A stretch of DNA of 64,000 nucleotides from contig JAVLRN010000009.1 of assembly GCA_032821775.1 (NCBI GenBank), positions 2,294,001 through 2,358,000 on the forward strand. The letters run 5' to 3'. Under the pieces are notes generated by a model. The model was not told the origin of the DNA. It ran no database searches and worked only from the letters and a program-made list of their open reading frames with translations. Each line of letters begins with the position of its first letter. Position 1 is the stretch's first letter. Of this stretch, positions 12,205 to 23,268 are shown piece by piece. Source of the DNA: Sanguinoderma infundibulare. Taxonomy: Eukaryota > Basidiomycota > Agaricomycetes > Polyporales > Polyporaceae. The position numbers and the translations under genes were made by a program.

Positions 12205-14566
12205 ATGGACTCCTCGCCCTCCTCACCCTCCGCACCCGCTTTCCCAGTCTCCAGCACTCAACTCCCTATGCTTCCCGCGCTCCCCTGGGAAGTCATCGAG
12301 AGGGTCATCGGTCACTGTCCAGATGACGATTACTCTGGTCGCCGGGCCCTATACAACTTTTCCCTCACATGTCGCCAACTCCGTCCTCGCAGTCTTTGTC
12401 TACTGGTTGCGCGGGCCAAGATCGCCGACAGGAAGCGGGTATTCGGTTTCTGCGACTTCCTTCGCGCCAAACCCCACCTCGGCCCCTCGTTCGGTCGATA
12501 TCCATAAATCCGACCAATTTGGTGCCTTCCCTCCCCTTTAAACTCCTCCCCAATCTCACCGAAATCCAATTCACTGCTCACATCTTGTCCGTTGTCCTTC
12601 TGCCCCATAAGACTTGTCTCACATTCTGCCGTGCATCTGGAACACACATCCAGAGGCTACGATTCGTCTTCCTTACCTTTGCGACAGATCTGGACTTTGT
12701 CCGGCTACTCTCTGCGTTTCCGAACGTCAAAGAACTTGTCTGCCGCAGACTGAGACTAGATATCGAGGAGGATGCCGGCCCACATCTGATTGCACCTGGA
12801 CAACAATCGTGTAGACGACTACAGCTAAGGACACTCGAAGTGAGGACCGACATGACCCGGCACGTATCCAGGACAATGGCTGACCTGTGCATTCTCATTT
12901 CAGTTAGGTGACTGGATAGACGATACCATAATCAAGTTTCTGTTGGAGTTGGCGAAACCCACTGTGAAGACTCTAACCGTGAACCTCGGTGAGCCCACCA
13001 GTATCTTATGGCTCGCTATGCTTGACCATTCATATCCTCCATTTTTCATGTTCAGTGGGTAACGAGGTTTCATTCCCGACCTCACAATCACCAAACTGGG
13101 CTCGACTGCACTCGCTGACCTTCAGGTTGTCGTTCGAGACCCCACACATGGAGCTGGTTGTCGAGTTTTTGAAGGGTGTCCAACCCGCAAACCCGAAAGA
13201 GGTTACAGTAACCCTTTCAGACTCCATTTCTCTTGGAATGACAATGTTGCGCGGAGAACAGAGGGATTTGCCACTCAGATTCTCAGAGTTGGATCAGGAA
13301 CTGCACCGTTTCCCTCAACCTCGAATACACATCTCCATCAACCGAGCAGTCCATCCTCGCAGAAAGCATTTCTGGACTCAAGAGTTCAGGAAGTACTTCC
13401 CCACGATGCACGAACGGAACACGCTTGTAGTTGAATTGGGGTGGGACCTGTGTACGTCCTAGAGACATTGATACAATGTGCCAATGTCACTAATCATTTG
13501 TCGATGTGTAGCGACTCGCATTGGCCACGACGACCATGTGACATCGCTTGCTATTTCTCCGGACAGCAAGTGGATCGCAACCGGGTCTCGGGACTCCACA
13601 ATCATCCTCTGGGACTCGGACGGCCAGGTCGCCCATGAATGGTTTGCTCATGAAGGAGGTGTGGCGTCACTGTCCTTCTCCCCAGACAGTCAGTATCTCG
13701 TATCTGCAGGCGAGGTTAGGACGAGCTTGGTCGCGATTTGGGATATCACCCGGGGTCGCTTCCAAGTCGCGACAGTCAAGGGTTACGGACCCTGCCAATG
13801 GTCCCCCGATGGCACCATGATCGCCTTCCTATGCGACAACGCTTCTGATTCCGCATTCAATTTCGAAGCTCACACCACCGTGTGCCTGTGGGATTTGCGG
13901 ACGTCCCAGCAGGTCCACCTCCTAGCATTCAGAGGGCATTCCCTCGGCTCCTTCTGCTTCTCCCCGGACGGGCGCTGGATTGCATCACCTTCCAACGGGT
14001 ACAATGGTGGCTGTTGCGTCTGGGATGTTGCATTGGGCACGCTGCAGTCCGTCCTTCGAGGTCACGAGAGGTCGATCACCACTGCTGCTAGCCATCCCGG
14101 GAGCGCACTCCTCGCCACGGGGTCTGATGACAATACAGTCCGACTCTGGGATGTGGACACAGGAGAGGAGCTGCTCGTGTTGAGGGGACATACGGGGAGG
14201 ATAAACGATGTGACGTTTTCGCCAGACGGTGCGTTGCTCCTGTCCGCGTCGTCAGACGAGACGGTGAAGATCTGGGATGGGGATACCGGTGCGATGCTCC
14301 TGACACTCAGCGGGCATAGCGGCGAGGTTCGAGCCGCGTGCTTCTCTCCATGCGGGGAGTACTTCGCATCGGCCTCGGACGACGAAACGGTGCGACTGTG
14401 GAGGATTAGAGAAGGCTCGTGCGTGGAGACGTTCCGCAAGCATGGGGACTGGGTTACCAAAGTCGCCTTCTCGCCAGATGGGAGAACCCTGTCGTCGGGC
14501 GCGGACAATGGGTCTGTTTTCATTCGACGCCTTTCTGATATTATCCCCGCAGAAAGTTGCTTGTAA
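12205..14566 (+). pseudogene. FW1: F-box/WD40 gene with a one-base frameshift
   Basis: Orthologous position by position to FW2-FW4: exons 12205-12839, 12904-12988, 13056-13451 and 13512-14566, with introns of 64, 67 and 60 nt exactly as in the other copies. Exon 1 is 635 nt instead of a multiple of three. Comparison with FW3 places a single-base deletion at about 12481-12490, after AKPHL in the post-F-box region; translation stops about nine codons later. Beyond it everything is open: the middle domain and eight WD repeats ending in RRLSDIIPAESCL. The defect could be a real null allele or a sequence error. If repaired in the source data, the protein would be a normal 723-aa F-box/WD40 receptor. 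Confidence 0.85.
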
Positions 14567-15044
14567 CATACCAATGTAGCACAGGTAGCTTGAGTGGCCT
14601 TGATGTATGCGGTTATGTACGTACGCCATCTTCGTATATTCTCGGACTTGCGAATCACTTCTTGCTACGATGAGCGCCGTACCAAAATTCTGTACAGAGG
14701 TTACAGTATCGTGCGCTTAGGCGGCAGATCGCACAAACGTTTCGTCATCATTCCAGCTTGTAGCACCAGATCAGCATGCCAATGCCAGAGAAGCAACACG
14801 CTCAACGTCTCCAATCGGCATCGCTGCACTACTGGAAGGATTGGATCATAGCTTGATATGTATTCTTCGAAGATCAATACCTCGCACTCGACAAAAGGCC
14901 ACTTGGAATCTTGAATGCAGGGCAAGCCATGAGCTACGCATCACCATCCAGAGTTTGCATCGAACACTTACAGCGATCCACATGCAACCCAATGGCCACC
15001 CGCACCCATCCCCATCCAACCACAATATACGCCAAAACGAGCGG
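14567..15044. other. Convergent spacer between FW1 and J1
   Basis: Shared 3' untranslated and intergenic sequence of the convergent FW and J genes. Much of it recurs between J4 and FW4 (52123-52434). No ORF of note. Confidence 0.6.
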
Positions 15045-16946
15045 TCAACCTCCGAACCTCGCAAGCCGCATCTTCCTGATCTCCTCCAAGCTCGGCTGCT
15101 CCGCCGGCGGCCCCTCGCTCTCCGCCTCCGACTCCGTCTCAAACTCGGATGATGGCTGCCGCTGAATCGCAGGCGGCGCAAGGGCCTCGGGCGTTCGTGT
15201 CTGTTCAGGCTGCGACGACATCGTAGCCCGCGCCGCGGGCGGGGTGGGTATCGGTGGCGGGGTGGGCACACGGAAGCCGGCGGGGACGGTCTCGAGGGAC
15301 GCACGCAGCGCCGCCTGGAGCTCCTGGTCCTCGTCGTCGTACACCCGATGCTGCTGCCACGTCGGGGCGCCGTGCGGCGTGGCGGTCCCGCCCTCGTCGT
15401 GCGGCCTCGGTACAGAATCAGAGCGCGAGCCTTGTCCCTGGACCATCGCCTCGCTCTCCGCGATCGCTCGTCGGAAAACCTCGTCCTCGTCTTCTTCTGC
15501 CTCTTCGGGACCGCCACTGGGACCCCCAGCACGGCGTGCTTGTTGAAGGCGCGACACCATGTTGATGCGTGCGATCTCCTCCTCGTACTGCTCTTGTAGC
15601 GCGACCTCCTGCGCGCGGCGCATCTGCTCCATAACCGCGCGCTGGCGCGCCATGCTCGCTAGGATCTGATCCTCGGGCTCGGGCTGCTCATGGACGCGTG
15701 CCTGCGTCTGGACGTGCGCGCCGGTCTCGTCTTCCTCCTCGTCGATCTCGATCACATCGTAGTCGCGATTGATCGGGATGCCCGAGGCCGTTCGCGAGGG
15801 CGGTTGGGGAGGTGGAGGGTTGGGGGCATCAAAACGTTGGGGGATGTACTCGCCGTAGTCACCGCCTGCGAGCGAGGCTTGCAGTGCAGCTTGGAGTTCC
15901 ATGTCTTCATCCTCGAAGCCTTCAACGTGGGACTGAGACGACGACGCGCCTGGGTAGGGATTGGAGTGGCCTGTTGGGTCTTCGACGTAGGCGAACATCT
16001 CGTCTACTGCTGTACGGGAGAGGGCGAGTGGTGCTGCGGCATCTCTCTGGGTGACTGCAAAGATCGTGTAGCCTGCCGGACAATTGTCATCAGTCTTCTG
16101 GACTATATGGTAGAGCATCAACGGTGGCGTGCCATTCTCTCGCACTTGATGGAGGAACATTCCTAGGTGAAGGTTTCCGATGCGTTGCGGGGTATCGTTG
16201 CTGGAGTTGAGGTCGAACCAAAATCCGCCTCCGGGATCAGCCTCGGGATTGGGATCGAGGGAGACGTTGCCGAATCGTCGTAATGTGTACCAATGAAGGT
16301 CATGGTTCAGCACGAATGCCAATTGAGTCCTAGCACAGGGAGCATGGGTCAGCGTACAGCACATAACGCAATACCCGGTCAGTGGCGTACTCGGGATGGG
16401 GGTGGTGAGGTCTCTGGCTTTGTGCCTCCCAAGGAATAAGGCTAGAGACGGATGGAATTTAGAGACAATATGGAGACGCATATAACCAAGGCGAGTGCGC
16501 ACTCGAGACCAAAATTCTGCAGGGCCTTCTGCATGACTTGCACGGAGAAGAAACCTGGGCCACGAGGGATGTCGTGGGTGAAATGAAAGACAAAGATGTG
16601 TTTGAAGCGTACCTGAGTCGTCCATGTTCATACTCGTCGCTGCACGCGCATCGTCATGTAATGCGAGGTTCTCATCCTGATCTAGTCCGCGAGCGATCTC
16701 TGCAAGTTCGGCGGCAGAGAACTGACCCAGAATTGTCAGGCTCGGCAGGTGAGCGATGGATCAAACAGAGGCTCACATAGTGTCCCTCTGCAAGACGCAA
16801 AAAAAGTGTCAGCGGCGTGGTCCGCGAATGAAGAAACCCATGCACTCACGCAAAAGAGAGTTGAGCGCATGCTGGGCGCAGAGCATGGACCCTGGCTCCT
16901 GCCTCTCGAAGTAGATCGAGGGAATCAGCTCCCGGATGGTGGCCAT
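15045..16946 (-). CDS. J1: ataxin-3-like Josephin deubiquitinase with UIMs
   Basis: Cysteine-protease deubiquitinase of the Machado-Joseph disease protein family. Five exons (16946-16850, 16787-16777, 16721-16613, 16554-16503, 16329-15045) give 517 aa; exon 2 is an 11-nt microexon completing LLQGHY. Catalytic features are visible: Gln16 and Cys23 in FERQEPGSMLCAQHALNSLL, His102 in NHDLHWYTLRR and an Asn in FWFDLNS. Three ubiquitin-interacting motifs follow: DMELQAALQASL (about 232-243), VFRRAIAESEAM and QELQAALRASLE. Between HQ and GYTIFAV there is an insert relative to other Josephins; it is in frame in J1 and J4, so I kept it, but an unrecognised intron is possible. Divergent from ATG27 and convergent with FW1. 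Only intact J copy in the window. Confidence 0.9.
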
Positions 16947-17345
16947 CGTCGGGCAGGTTGCAGACGAGTGTCGCTCGAGACGTGCGGAGGTCCTTGTATG
17001 CGGCGAGGTGGGAGATCGAGGGCAAGATCTAAGACGGGCGACGCGCACTGGGACGAGGGGGACTGACGCGTCTCCGAGACGCGTCCACTCTCCGCGCTTT
17101 CCGAGGTCCTGCTACCTGACGCGTGTCTTACATAACGGGCCATCCGGGGTCCCGGTGTACGCGCTCTGCGACGACGGGCGGAGGACGCGCGGGATATTCG
17201 GGCACCGCTACGACCATCGCATACTCGAGAGCCACGCCGGCCGACTGTCTCTGCCTCTTTCTTCGCCCGACGTTCCTTCTGCTTCCGACCCCTCTCCTGC
17301 ATCTCCCCGGAGCGCACTGTACGACTGGCGTAACAGAATATAGTC
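16947..17345. promoter_or_regulatory. Bidirectional promoter region, J1 and ATG27
   Basis: A 399-nt gap separates the divergent start codons of J1 (minus) and ATG27 (plus), so both promoters must lie here. No clear TATA box recognised. In the array this context is lost, since J4 begins inside exon 1. Confidence 0.5.
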
Positions 17346-18497
17346 ATGGCCTCCGTCTCCAGACCTCCCGTCTCGCGCATTGTCTTCCTCACGCTCCTTT
17401 CCACTCTCGTGGCCGCACAGGACGACCAGAAACCGTTCGACTGCCACGTCACCATCGGCCAAGACCAATACGACCTCACCGGACTCAAGGGCGAGTTCGC
17501 GGCCGAACGCGACATCAGCCTCCCTCCCTCGATTATACATGACCGGCTCGCCTTCAACCTCTGCGAAGACTTGACGCACAAGAGTGACGTGCCAGAAGAG
17601 GACCAGGTGCGTGCCATGACGTGTATGCTCCATTCTTGTCGCAGAACGTTGGGCTAATTGCTAAGTCTGATTCAGTGTCCTAAGGGCACGCGAGCATGTC
17701 TGGTGAGGACAAACAAGAAGAGCGGACAACCTGACCGGGTCATCTCCGTCATTCCGCTCGCCAACTCTTCCGCCAGCACCGTCTCATATGAGGCCATATC
17801 ATGTGCGTTGCCGTCCCAGTTATCCGCTTCATTTGATGCTAATGAAACGCTCGTGTGCCGTATATGCGCTCCAGCACCTAAGGGCCTCCAGCTGACGTTC
17901 GCGGGAGCGTCATATCCCAGTACGATAGGCTCCGAACCGCTACCTCAACGTTTACATGTCAAACTCCTTTGCGCGGCCGACCTGGCCAACCTCAATTTCA
18001 CCTCATACGACGGCAAAGATCTCTACCTACAGTGGGAAGCACCGGCTGGCTGTCTCTTTAGCAGCCCACCAGATGAGGGCACCAAGGACCCCAACAAAGG
18101 CGGGGACAATTCAGGGCCTGGGGAGAAGGAGGAAGAGTCGGTTGGGTCAGGGCTTGGGTACTTCTTCCTGTTGTGAGTTCGTTTGCTCCATCTTTCGCTG
18201 TCGCCGGCAGATATTGAGTTGAACTTTGCAGAATGTTCCTCGCCTTCGTCGCGTACTTCGCGCTCGGCGCATACTACAACTACTCAACATACGGTGCCTC
18301 AGGCGCTGACCTCATCCCGTGCGTCTCTCTTTCGCATTCATGCCGTTATGGAAATTCCTTAATCACATGTCACGTCGTCCAGACATCGCGACTTCTGGAG
18401 AGAAGTGCCGTACATGCTTCGCGACCTCGTGTCGCATATATGCTCCGCCGTTCGACCAAGACATAGCGCCAGCCGCGGTGGATACATCGCAGTATGA
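17346..18497 (+). CDS. ATG27: Autophagy-related protein 27
   Basis: Type I membrane protein that helps deliver Atg9 vesicles during autophagosome formation. Exons 17346-17606, 17676-18172, 18232-18318 and 18383-18497 give 319 aa. A signal peptide is present (VFLTLLSTLVAAQ). The lumenal domain contains the conserved FDCHVTIGQDQYDLTGLKG start, CPKGTRACL and the SYDGKDLYLQW segment near the membrane. One transmembrane helix (about 250-270) spans the exon 2/3 junction (FFLLMFLAFVAYFALGAYY). The cytosolic end carries the diagnostic HRDFWREVPYMLRDLVSH motif, and the protein finishes with the short hydrophobic-aromatic tail YIAV. A broken relic of the same gene lies at about 57.7-57.95 kb. Confidence 0.95.
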
Positions 18498-19500
18498 CAC
18501 GTCGGTCCGCAGCTGTATGGCCATTGCCGCGCTGTCACGACGCTGTTTGCGCGTCCTCTCTATCCTAGGTTACGATCACTGCCCGTCATTGCCTGCCCTA
18601 GGACACTGAGAGGCACTACCTCCTGAGACACAGCTCTTTCTGGGTCGTGGATGACGGACATAGAGGCGGGGTCGAGCATGGGTTTGGACAGGATAGTTTG
18701 GGTTCTGCACGCTATTTGGATACATATATCGTCGCTCTCTGTATGCTCGTAGTAATCGGTCTGTCCTGTTTTCGTGTCCACAGTCGCGTAGTCACTGTCT
18801 AGTTTGACTCTACATGTCCAGATGCCATGCCCTCAAACCTTTGGTCTCGGGCCTGCCTTTGGTGAGTACGATTGCAGCTTTGGCTACAGAATCCCGCACG
18901 CCTGCTCTCGGAGACGAGTAAGGACCACACGCACCGGTAGCACTGCAGTGGCTGCTGCCGGTTCTTCTGTGTCGGTTCGTGGAATGGAATTCACGCAGCT
19001 TGACGGTGTCTGCGGTCGATGGCCATCTTGAATCTTCCATTGCCCGCCATCCAGAGTCTAATTTGACAATTACAGCCGCAGACGACAATATTTCCGGGCA
19101 GACCAATGGCGAGTCGGCGACCACGGTCCCAGGACCCAAAATGCCGTCACCACTTCCAGCGAGCAGCGGCGAGCCAGCCTGGGTTCGGAGCGCAACGTCT
19201 GACGGACCGCGTCGCCCGAAGCGTTCGCCGCAGTTTGGATTCTGGAACCTGCAGCGCGGAGAGTCGTAAGTGGGCGGCGGCCCTCCCTCCGAGGAGCGGC
19301 CATGATGGATGATCGCGTCGCGGCTCTCGGGCTGCTGCCGAGACACGCCAATTACATAGCGGGCGGAGCCTGGAGGACCCAAGGACACGGGCGCGTCGCG
19401 ACGCGTCTTGCCTCCCCTCCTCCCGCCCACCTCTCCACCCCGTCGAATTTTGCGTCTCCGTCCCCGCTCGTGCGCACCGTGGGGCTGTGACCGGTGAAGG
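18498..19500. other. Intergenic, no supported gene
   Basis: Both strands have open frames here (a 241-codon one on minus at 18810-19535), but composition is irregular, no domain is recognised and there are no convincing start and splice signals. The right end is the promoter of the viroplasmin-domain gene at 19501. Confidence 0.5.
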
Positions 19501-22048
19501 ATGAAGAAGGAAGCGTACGTCGTCCTCGTCGGCATCAGGCCTGGCGTGTATAAGGAATGGTGAGTCGAGTCAAGTCTTCTGGCGACTTGTCAGTGAGCTA
19601 CCGCAGCACGCTTAGCCAACTGGGGCCTCCCTCCCCTCGCTCGCTCGTGCGAGGCTCCAGGGGGGCTTCCTGGCCTACAATTGGATGCCGTTGGGCGACG
19701 TGAGATGGACGTTGACGCGTTTTGGATGGGGTCACAGGTTAGATGTGACGCAGAATACCGTCGGTGTGTCCGGGGCGCAGTACAAGGGCTTCTCGGACTG
19801 GCAGCACGCCCAAGACTATTATGACAACGCCTATAGGAATGGTAAGACGCGGGTGGTGACGAAGGCGCCGCGCAAGCGTGAAGAGCAGCCTCAGCCTCGA
19901 CCGTATGGAGCAGACCGAAGGCAGCCTGAGGAAGAGCAAGGTCGCGCTGGTCGCCCTCGCAGCCAGCAGGGGAGAGAGAAATGCGACAGACCTGCTAGAG
20001 GTGCTGTACCAACACCAGCACCAGCACTAGCGTCAACTCAGGACCGCAAGGGCAGCACGAGCACGGCGGCCGTGAAGGCGGCACGGAAAGCAAAAATCGA
20101 CGCGACCCTCAGAGAGATGGAAATGGAAGGGCGCCGGCAGAGGGTCGGCCCCAGCGTCTCGAGTCCGGACGTAGTCAAGAGCGAGAGAAGACAGCCCAAA
20201 GCGTCGAGGCGCGCGTCATCAGCCGAGCGCGCGCACCCTCCTCCGGCTCCAGTTCAAGAGTCGGTCCCTGCACCCCCGCGTCGCCCTATTCGACGGACGA
20301 TCGAACTCCCCCGGGTTGAGCCTGAACCCGAGTCTCCGCTGTGGCATCGGCCGCCAACCCCAGAGGCGAGCACCACGGCGGGCCAGCCCTCGACGTCGTC
20401 CTCGCCTCCGACCGAGGTCACCCAGAGGAGGAACCGGTTCACCGATACCGACCGCGCTTGCGACTCCTCGCCCACCGTGCGGTACGCCCAGTCGCTCTCG
20501 TACGCATCCGAGGCGTTCCCTGAGCACTGGCCTGCGGAGTTGCTGCGCACGCCTTCGTCGCTCGCATCGTGCGACCGGCGCACGCACCTCTCCTCGCCGT
20601 CGTCCCTCGGGACGCAGTTCGTTCCAGAGGACTGGGAAGAGCGCCAGGAGGAAAGGCGGGAGACGGCGGCGTGGAGCCCGAGCCCGATGAGGGGGCTGGG
20701 AGACGTAAGTGGTGGACTCGAAGAGGCTCCGAGCCCCACCCTGCCCGTCAACACGACCGTGCCGAACACGCCTGAGCTGGAGCATGCTCAGCTCGAGGAC
20801 AGAGATGAAGACGAAGACGAGTACGATGCGCCAGCGAGCCTGAGCCCCCGTGCAAGCAGTCCCGTGCGAAGGCCCTTGTCCCTGTCCCTGTCCGAGTCCC
20901 CCTCAAGCTCGTCGACGTCCGAGAAGACCAGGCCGAAGACGCGTCCAAGGGCGCCACCATCGCCTGCGACCGAAGAAGTTGTCAGCGGCCCGCCGAGTGC
21001 GAAATCAAGCTCGTGGCGACCTACCGGTACCGTGAACAAAAGTGTGCGCGGCTCTGTCAATCGCCCCCCGTCCGTTGTGACAAGTCCGAGTCCGAGAGTG
21101 CCAACCGCGTCCAACGACGCGGTATCGCCTATGCCGAAGCAGAAGCAGCCAAGACGCAAGACGAAGACCGCGACCACGACGCGCCTGACCAAGTCGCACA
21201 GCGAGGCGGGAGTGCAGACTGATCCTCAACCACCGCAAGTTCGCCTCCCGAGCCGCCGCAAGTGCGCGAGCCTTGGCGTCCTGCCGCCGTCGTCTGAGAG
21301 AGAACGCGTCAAAGATCAAGAGCAGACACACACAACCGCGGCTATCGGGGACGTTCCCGTCCATCCTCCGCCACTGTGCGGGTGTGAGCACCACGAATAT
21401 GCGTGCCTCCATTGCGGCCTCCGCGCCGAAGCTCGAGAACACATGCGTACGCATGCGCATGCGCCCGCGCGTTCCGCTGAAGACCGCAAGATGCTGTCGC
21501 CACTTCCGGCGGGGCTGACCCCGACTGCGTTGTCTCCGGCGCAATCGGCTTTGTCGTCCCCCGCTCGACCAGCGTCTTCAGCTTCGTCCCCCGCACCAGT
21601 ACTGTCCGTGATCCAGTCGTCAGCATCTACGGTCCAGAGCTCAGTCTCGACCCGCTCGTCGCGGTCGCGCGTAGGAGGCCACACACCTTGTACGGGCCCT
21701 AGGCAGGCGCGAACACACGCGTCTGCGTCTTCGTCCCCAAAACCGACAATCCAGACGCCGGCGTCTGCAGTCCCGAGTTCAGTTTCGACTCCCCGCTCAT
21801 CGCGGTCGGCCGTAGGAGGACACACACCTCGTATGGGCCCCAGCGAATCGCGCACACACACCTGGTCGCCGAGCGCCCGGATCCAAGAAAGCCTGGGCAT
21901 GATGACTTTCACGGAGGCGGTGCGGGGGACGGGGGCGGCCGCGGTCGTGCACGACGTGAGCTTCGACCCGCGCTCGCCGATCCAGAGGGGCACGAGAGTC
22001 CCTGCAAGGTGCGTCTTGTCTGCTGTCCCCGCTATTGTTATGGGGTAG
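19501..22048 (+). CDS. Protein with RNase H1-type N-terminal (viroplasmin-like) domain
   Basis: Exon 1 (19501-19559) and exon 2 (19738-22048) join through a 178-nt intron (GTGAGT, CACAG) that splits a Trp codon. Only this join completes the domain AYVVLVGIRPGVYKEW followed by GVSGAQYKGFSDWQHAQDYY, the hybrid-binding fold found at the start of RNase H1. The remaining roughly 730 residues are Ser/Pro/Arg-rich, without an RNase H catalytic domain. Near residue 580 lies a degenerate zinc-finger-like stretch, CLHCGLRAEAREHMRTH. Residues around 650-725 contain two copies of a roughly 40-residue unit with the shared string GGHTP. Total 789 aa. A further 3' exon after 22011 (donor GTGCGT) is possible but the intron would be only 40 nt. 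Role unknown; nucleic-acid binding is an inference. Confidence 0.75.
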
Positions 22049-22250
22049 AGTGGCGTCAGCGCTCATGATGTCGGCTTTGAAGGACTTCCGGGTCTGCTGT
22101 GCGGCCGTCGCCCGCGATGGGACCGATCCCGATGGACAGCGTGTTGTTCAAGCCGTGAACGTTAGATATATGGTTGCGTCTGGTAGAAGAGGAGTCGAAC
22201 TCCTGGAAACGTGCTGCGCATGCTCCCTATGCTTTCATATCTTGAATGTA

Positions 22251-22310
22251 TGGTTCTATCTTGCTCTTCTTGGTTCTATCTTGCTCTTCTTGGTCCGACC
22301 TTATTCTTCT
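22251..22310. repeat. Three 20-nt direct repeats
   Basis: The unit TGGTTCTATCTTGCTCTTCT occurs twice perfectly (22251-22270, 22271-22290) and a third time with four changes (22291-22310). Noncoding minisatellite between the viroplasmin-domain gene and GH27. Confidence 0.9.
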
Positions 22311-23209
22311 TGGCTCGTTATGTGCTTTCGATCAGTGAGGCCTTGTCTCCTATCTTGAGCGCTTCAATGGTACCTGAAGTCTTCTGGAGGAGGCAGAAGG
22401 GGTTCGCGGCGGGCGCGAGGGGTTGGGGAGGGTCATGGTAAGTGGTCAAGGGACGTGCGCAGACATCGCGGGGCCGGGGTGAAACAACGCCCTTGCAGCG
22501 TTACTGTCTGCGCTTCCCAGGCAAACTCCGCGAATGGACAGGCTGTAAACACGGTCACATGGCCCGCGTTTGACTCAAAGGGGCCCCTTTTGGGCGCATT
22601 GTGCGGATTGGGCTGCGCGTCGGGCTCCGACGGTGCCCTCGGTACCCGTCGTACGCCGTGTGCATGCGTACATAGCGCGGATGAAGGAACGTCGACCGGC
22701 AGCGGACCTTTCTGATTCCGCGGGCCAGGCAGGATGGCGGCGCTAGACATCGGCAACGCTGCCATCATGCAGGCTGCGTCGCCTTTACTCACCACCACCA
22801 TAAGTTGGGACCTGGCATGCCTTCAAATTCTGACCGTGGTTTAGTTAGCCGAAGGCGTATAATTTTGTCGAAGCAACCGCAATTCTACAACATTGCTCCC
22901 ACCAGTCTGGGGTATGACCACTTCATCACCGAGTCGTTTGAATGCTGACGTTTTCTAAGAGAACGATTACAGATGCAACATATGCCTTCAAAGCAGGTAT
23001 GCATGCACAACATTGCTGGACAGACTCACAGAGCTGATTCATGGAAATCGACGCGGATCATCTGTAGGCTTCCCGCTAGCCGAGCCTTCCCCGTTAGTTA
23101 CGGACCCTGACCCTCGCCATGCGCTTCCAGGGCCAGCTGGCAGCTCTCCGGGTAAACGAAGAAGGCCAGCAAGTGTGACACAGGCACAGCTTCGCAAAAT
23201 ACCTGGCCG
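22311..23209. other. Intergenic upstream of GH27-1
   Basis: About 900 nt with no supported ORF. This is the upstream region of the CBM1-GH27 gene and presumably holds its carbon-source control; I did not identify specific regulator sites. Confidence 0.5.
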
Positions 23210-23216
23210 TATAAAA
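23210..23216 (+). promoter_or_regulatory. TATA box of GH27-1
   Basis: TATAAAA, 53 nt upstream of the start codon at 23269. Spacing is right for a short leader. Confidence 0.65.
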
Positions 23217-23268
23217 CCCCCGTTGGTAATGGAACTGGTGGAAGGTCCGCGTTGAGAAGACGTCCGTC

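Larger units (their letters stand above)
10061..16925 (+). repeat. Module copy R1: A1, FW1 and J1
   Basis: Left, reference copy of a segment of about 6.9 kb holding gene A (+), the F-box/WD40 gene FW (+) and, convergent, the Josephin gene J (-). The right-hand copies contain the same three genes in the same relative order and, in the best preserved copies, the same introns and noncoding spacers. The limits are read from the fusion at 50200/50201, where sequence equivalent to 10061 abuts sequence equivalent to about 16920 inside J exon 1. Confidence 0.85.

Noticed and set aside
12989..14566. Two separate genes, an F-box gene and a WD40 gene
   Set aside because: In FW3 the third and fourth exons form one continuous open frame across the intron, and splice sites joining the F-box exon to them are conserved in all four copies, so it is one fused gene.
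18810..19535. Long minus-strand ORF (241 codons)
   Set aside because: No recognisable domain, no splice or start context, overlaps the start of the well supported viroplasmin-domain gene, and its composition looks like high-GC shadow coding.
22180..22260. Possible tRNA gene: a TTCGACT sequence resembling a B box on the minus strand
   Set aside because: The flanking bases do not form a five-pair T stem around a seven-base loop, and no matching acceptor stem or A box is present.
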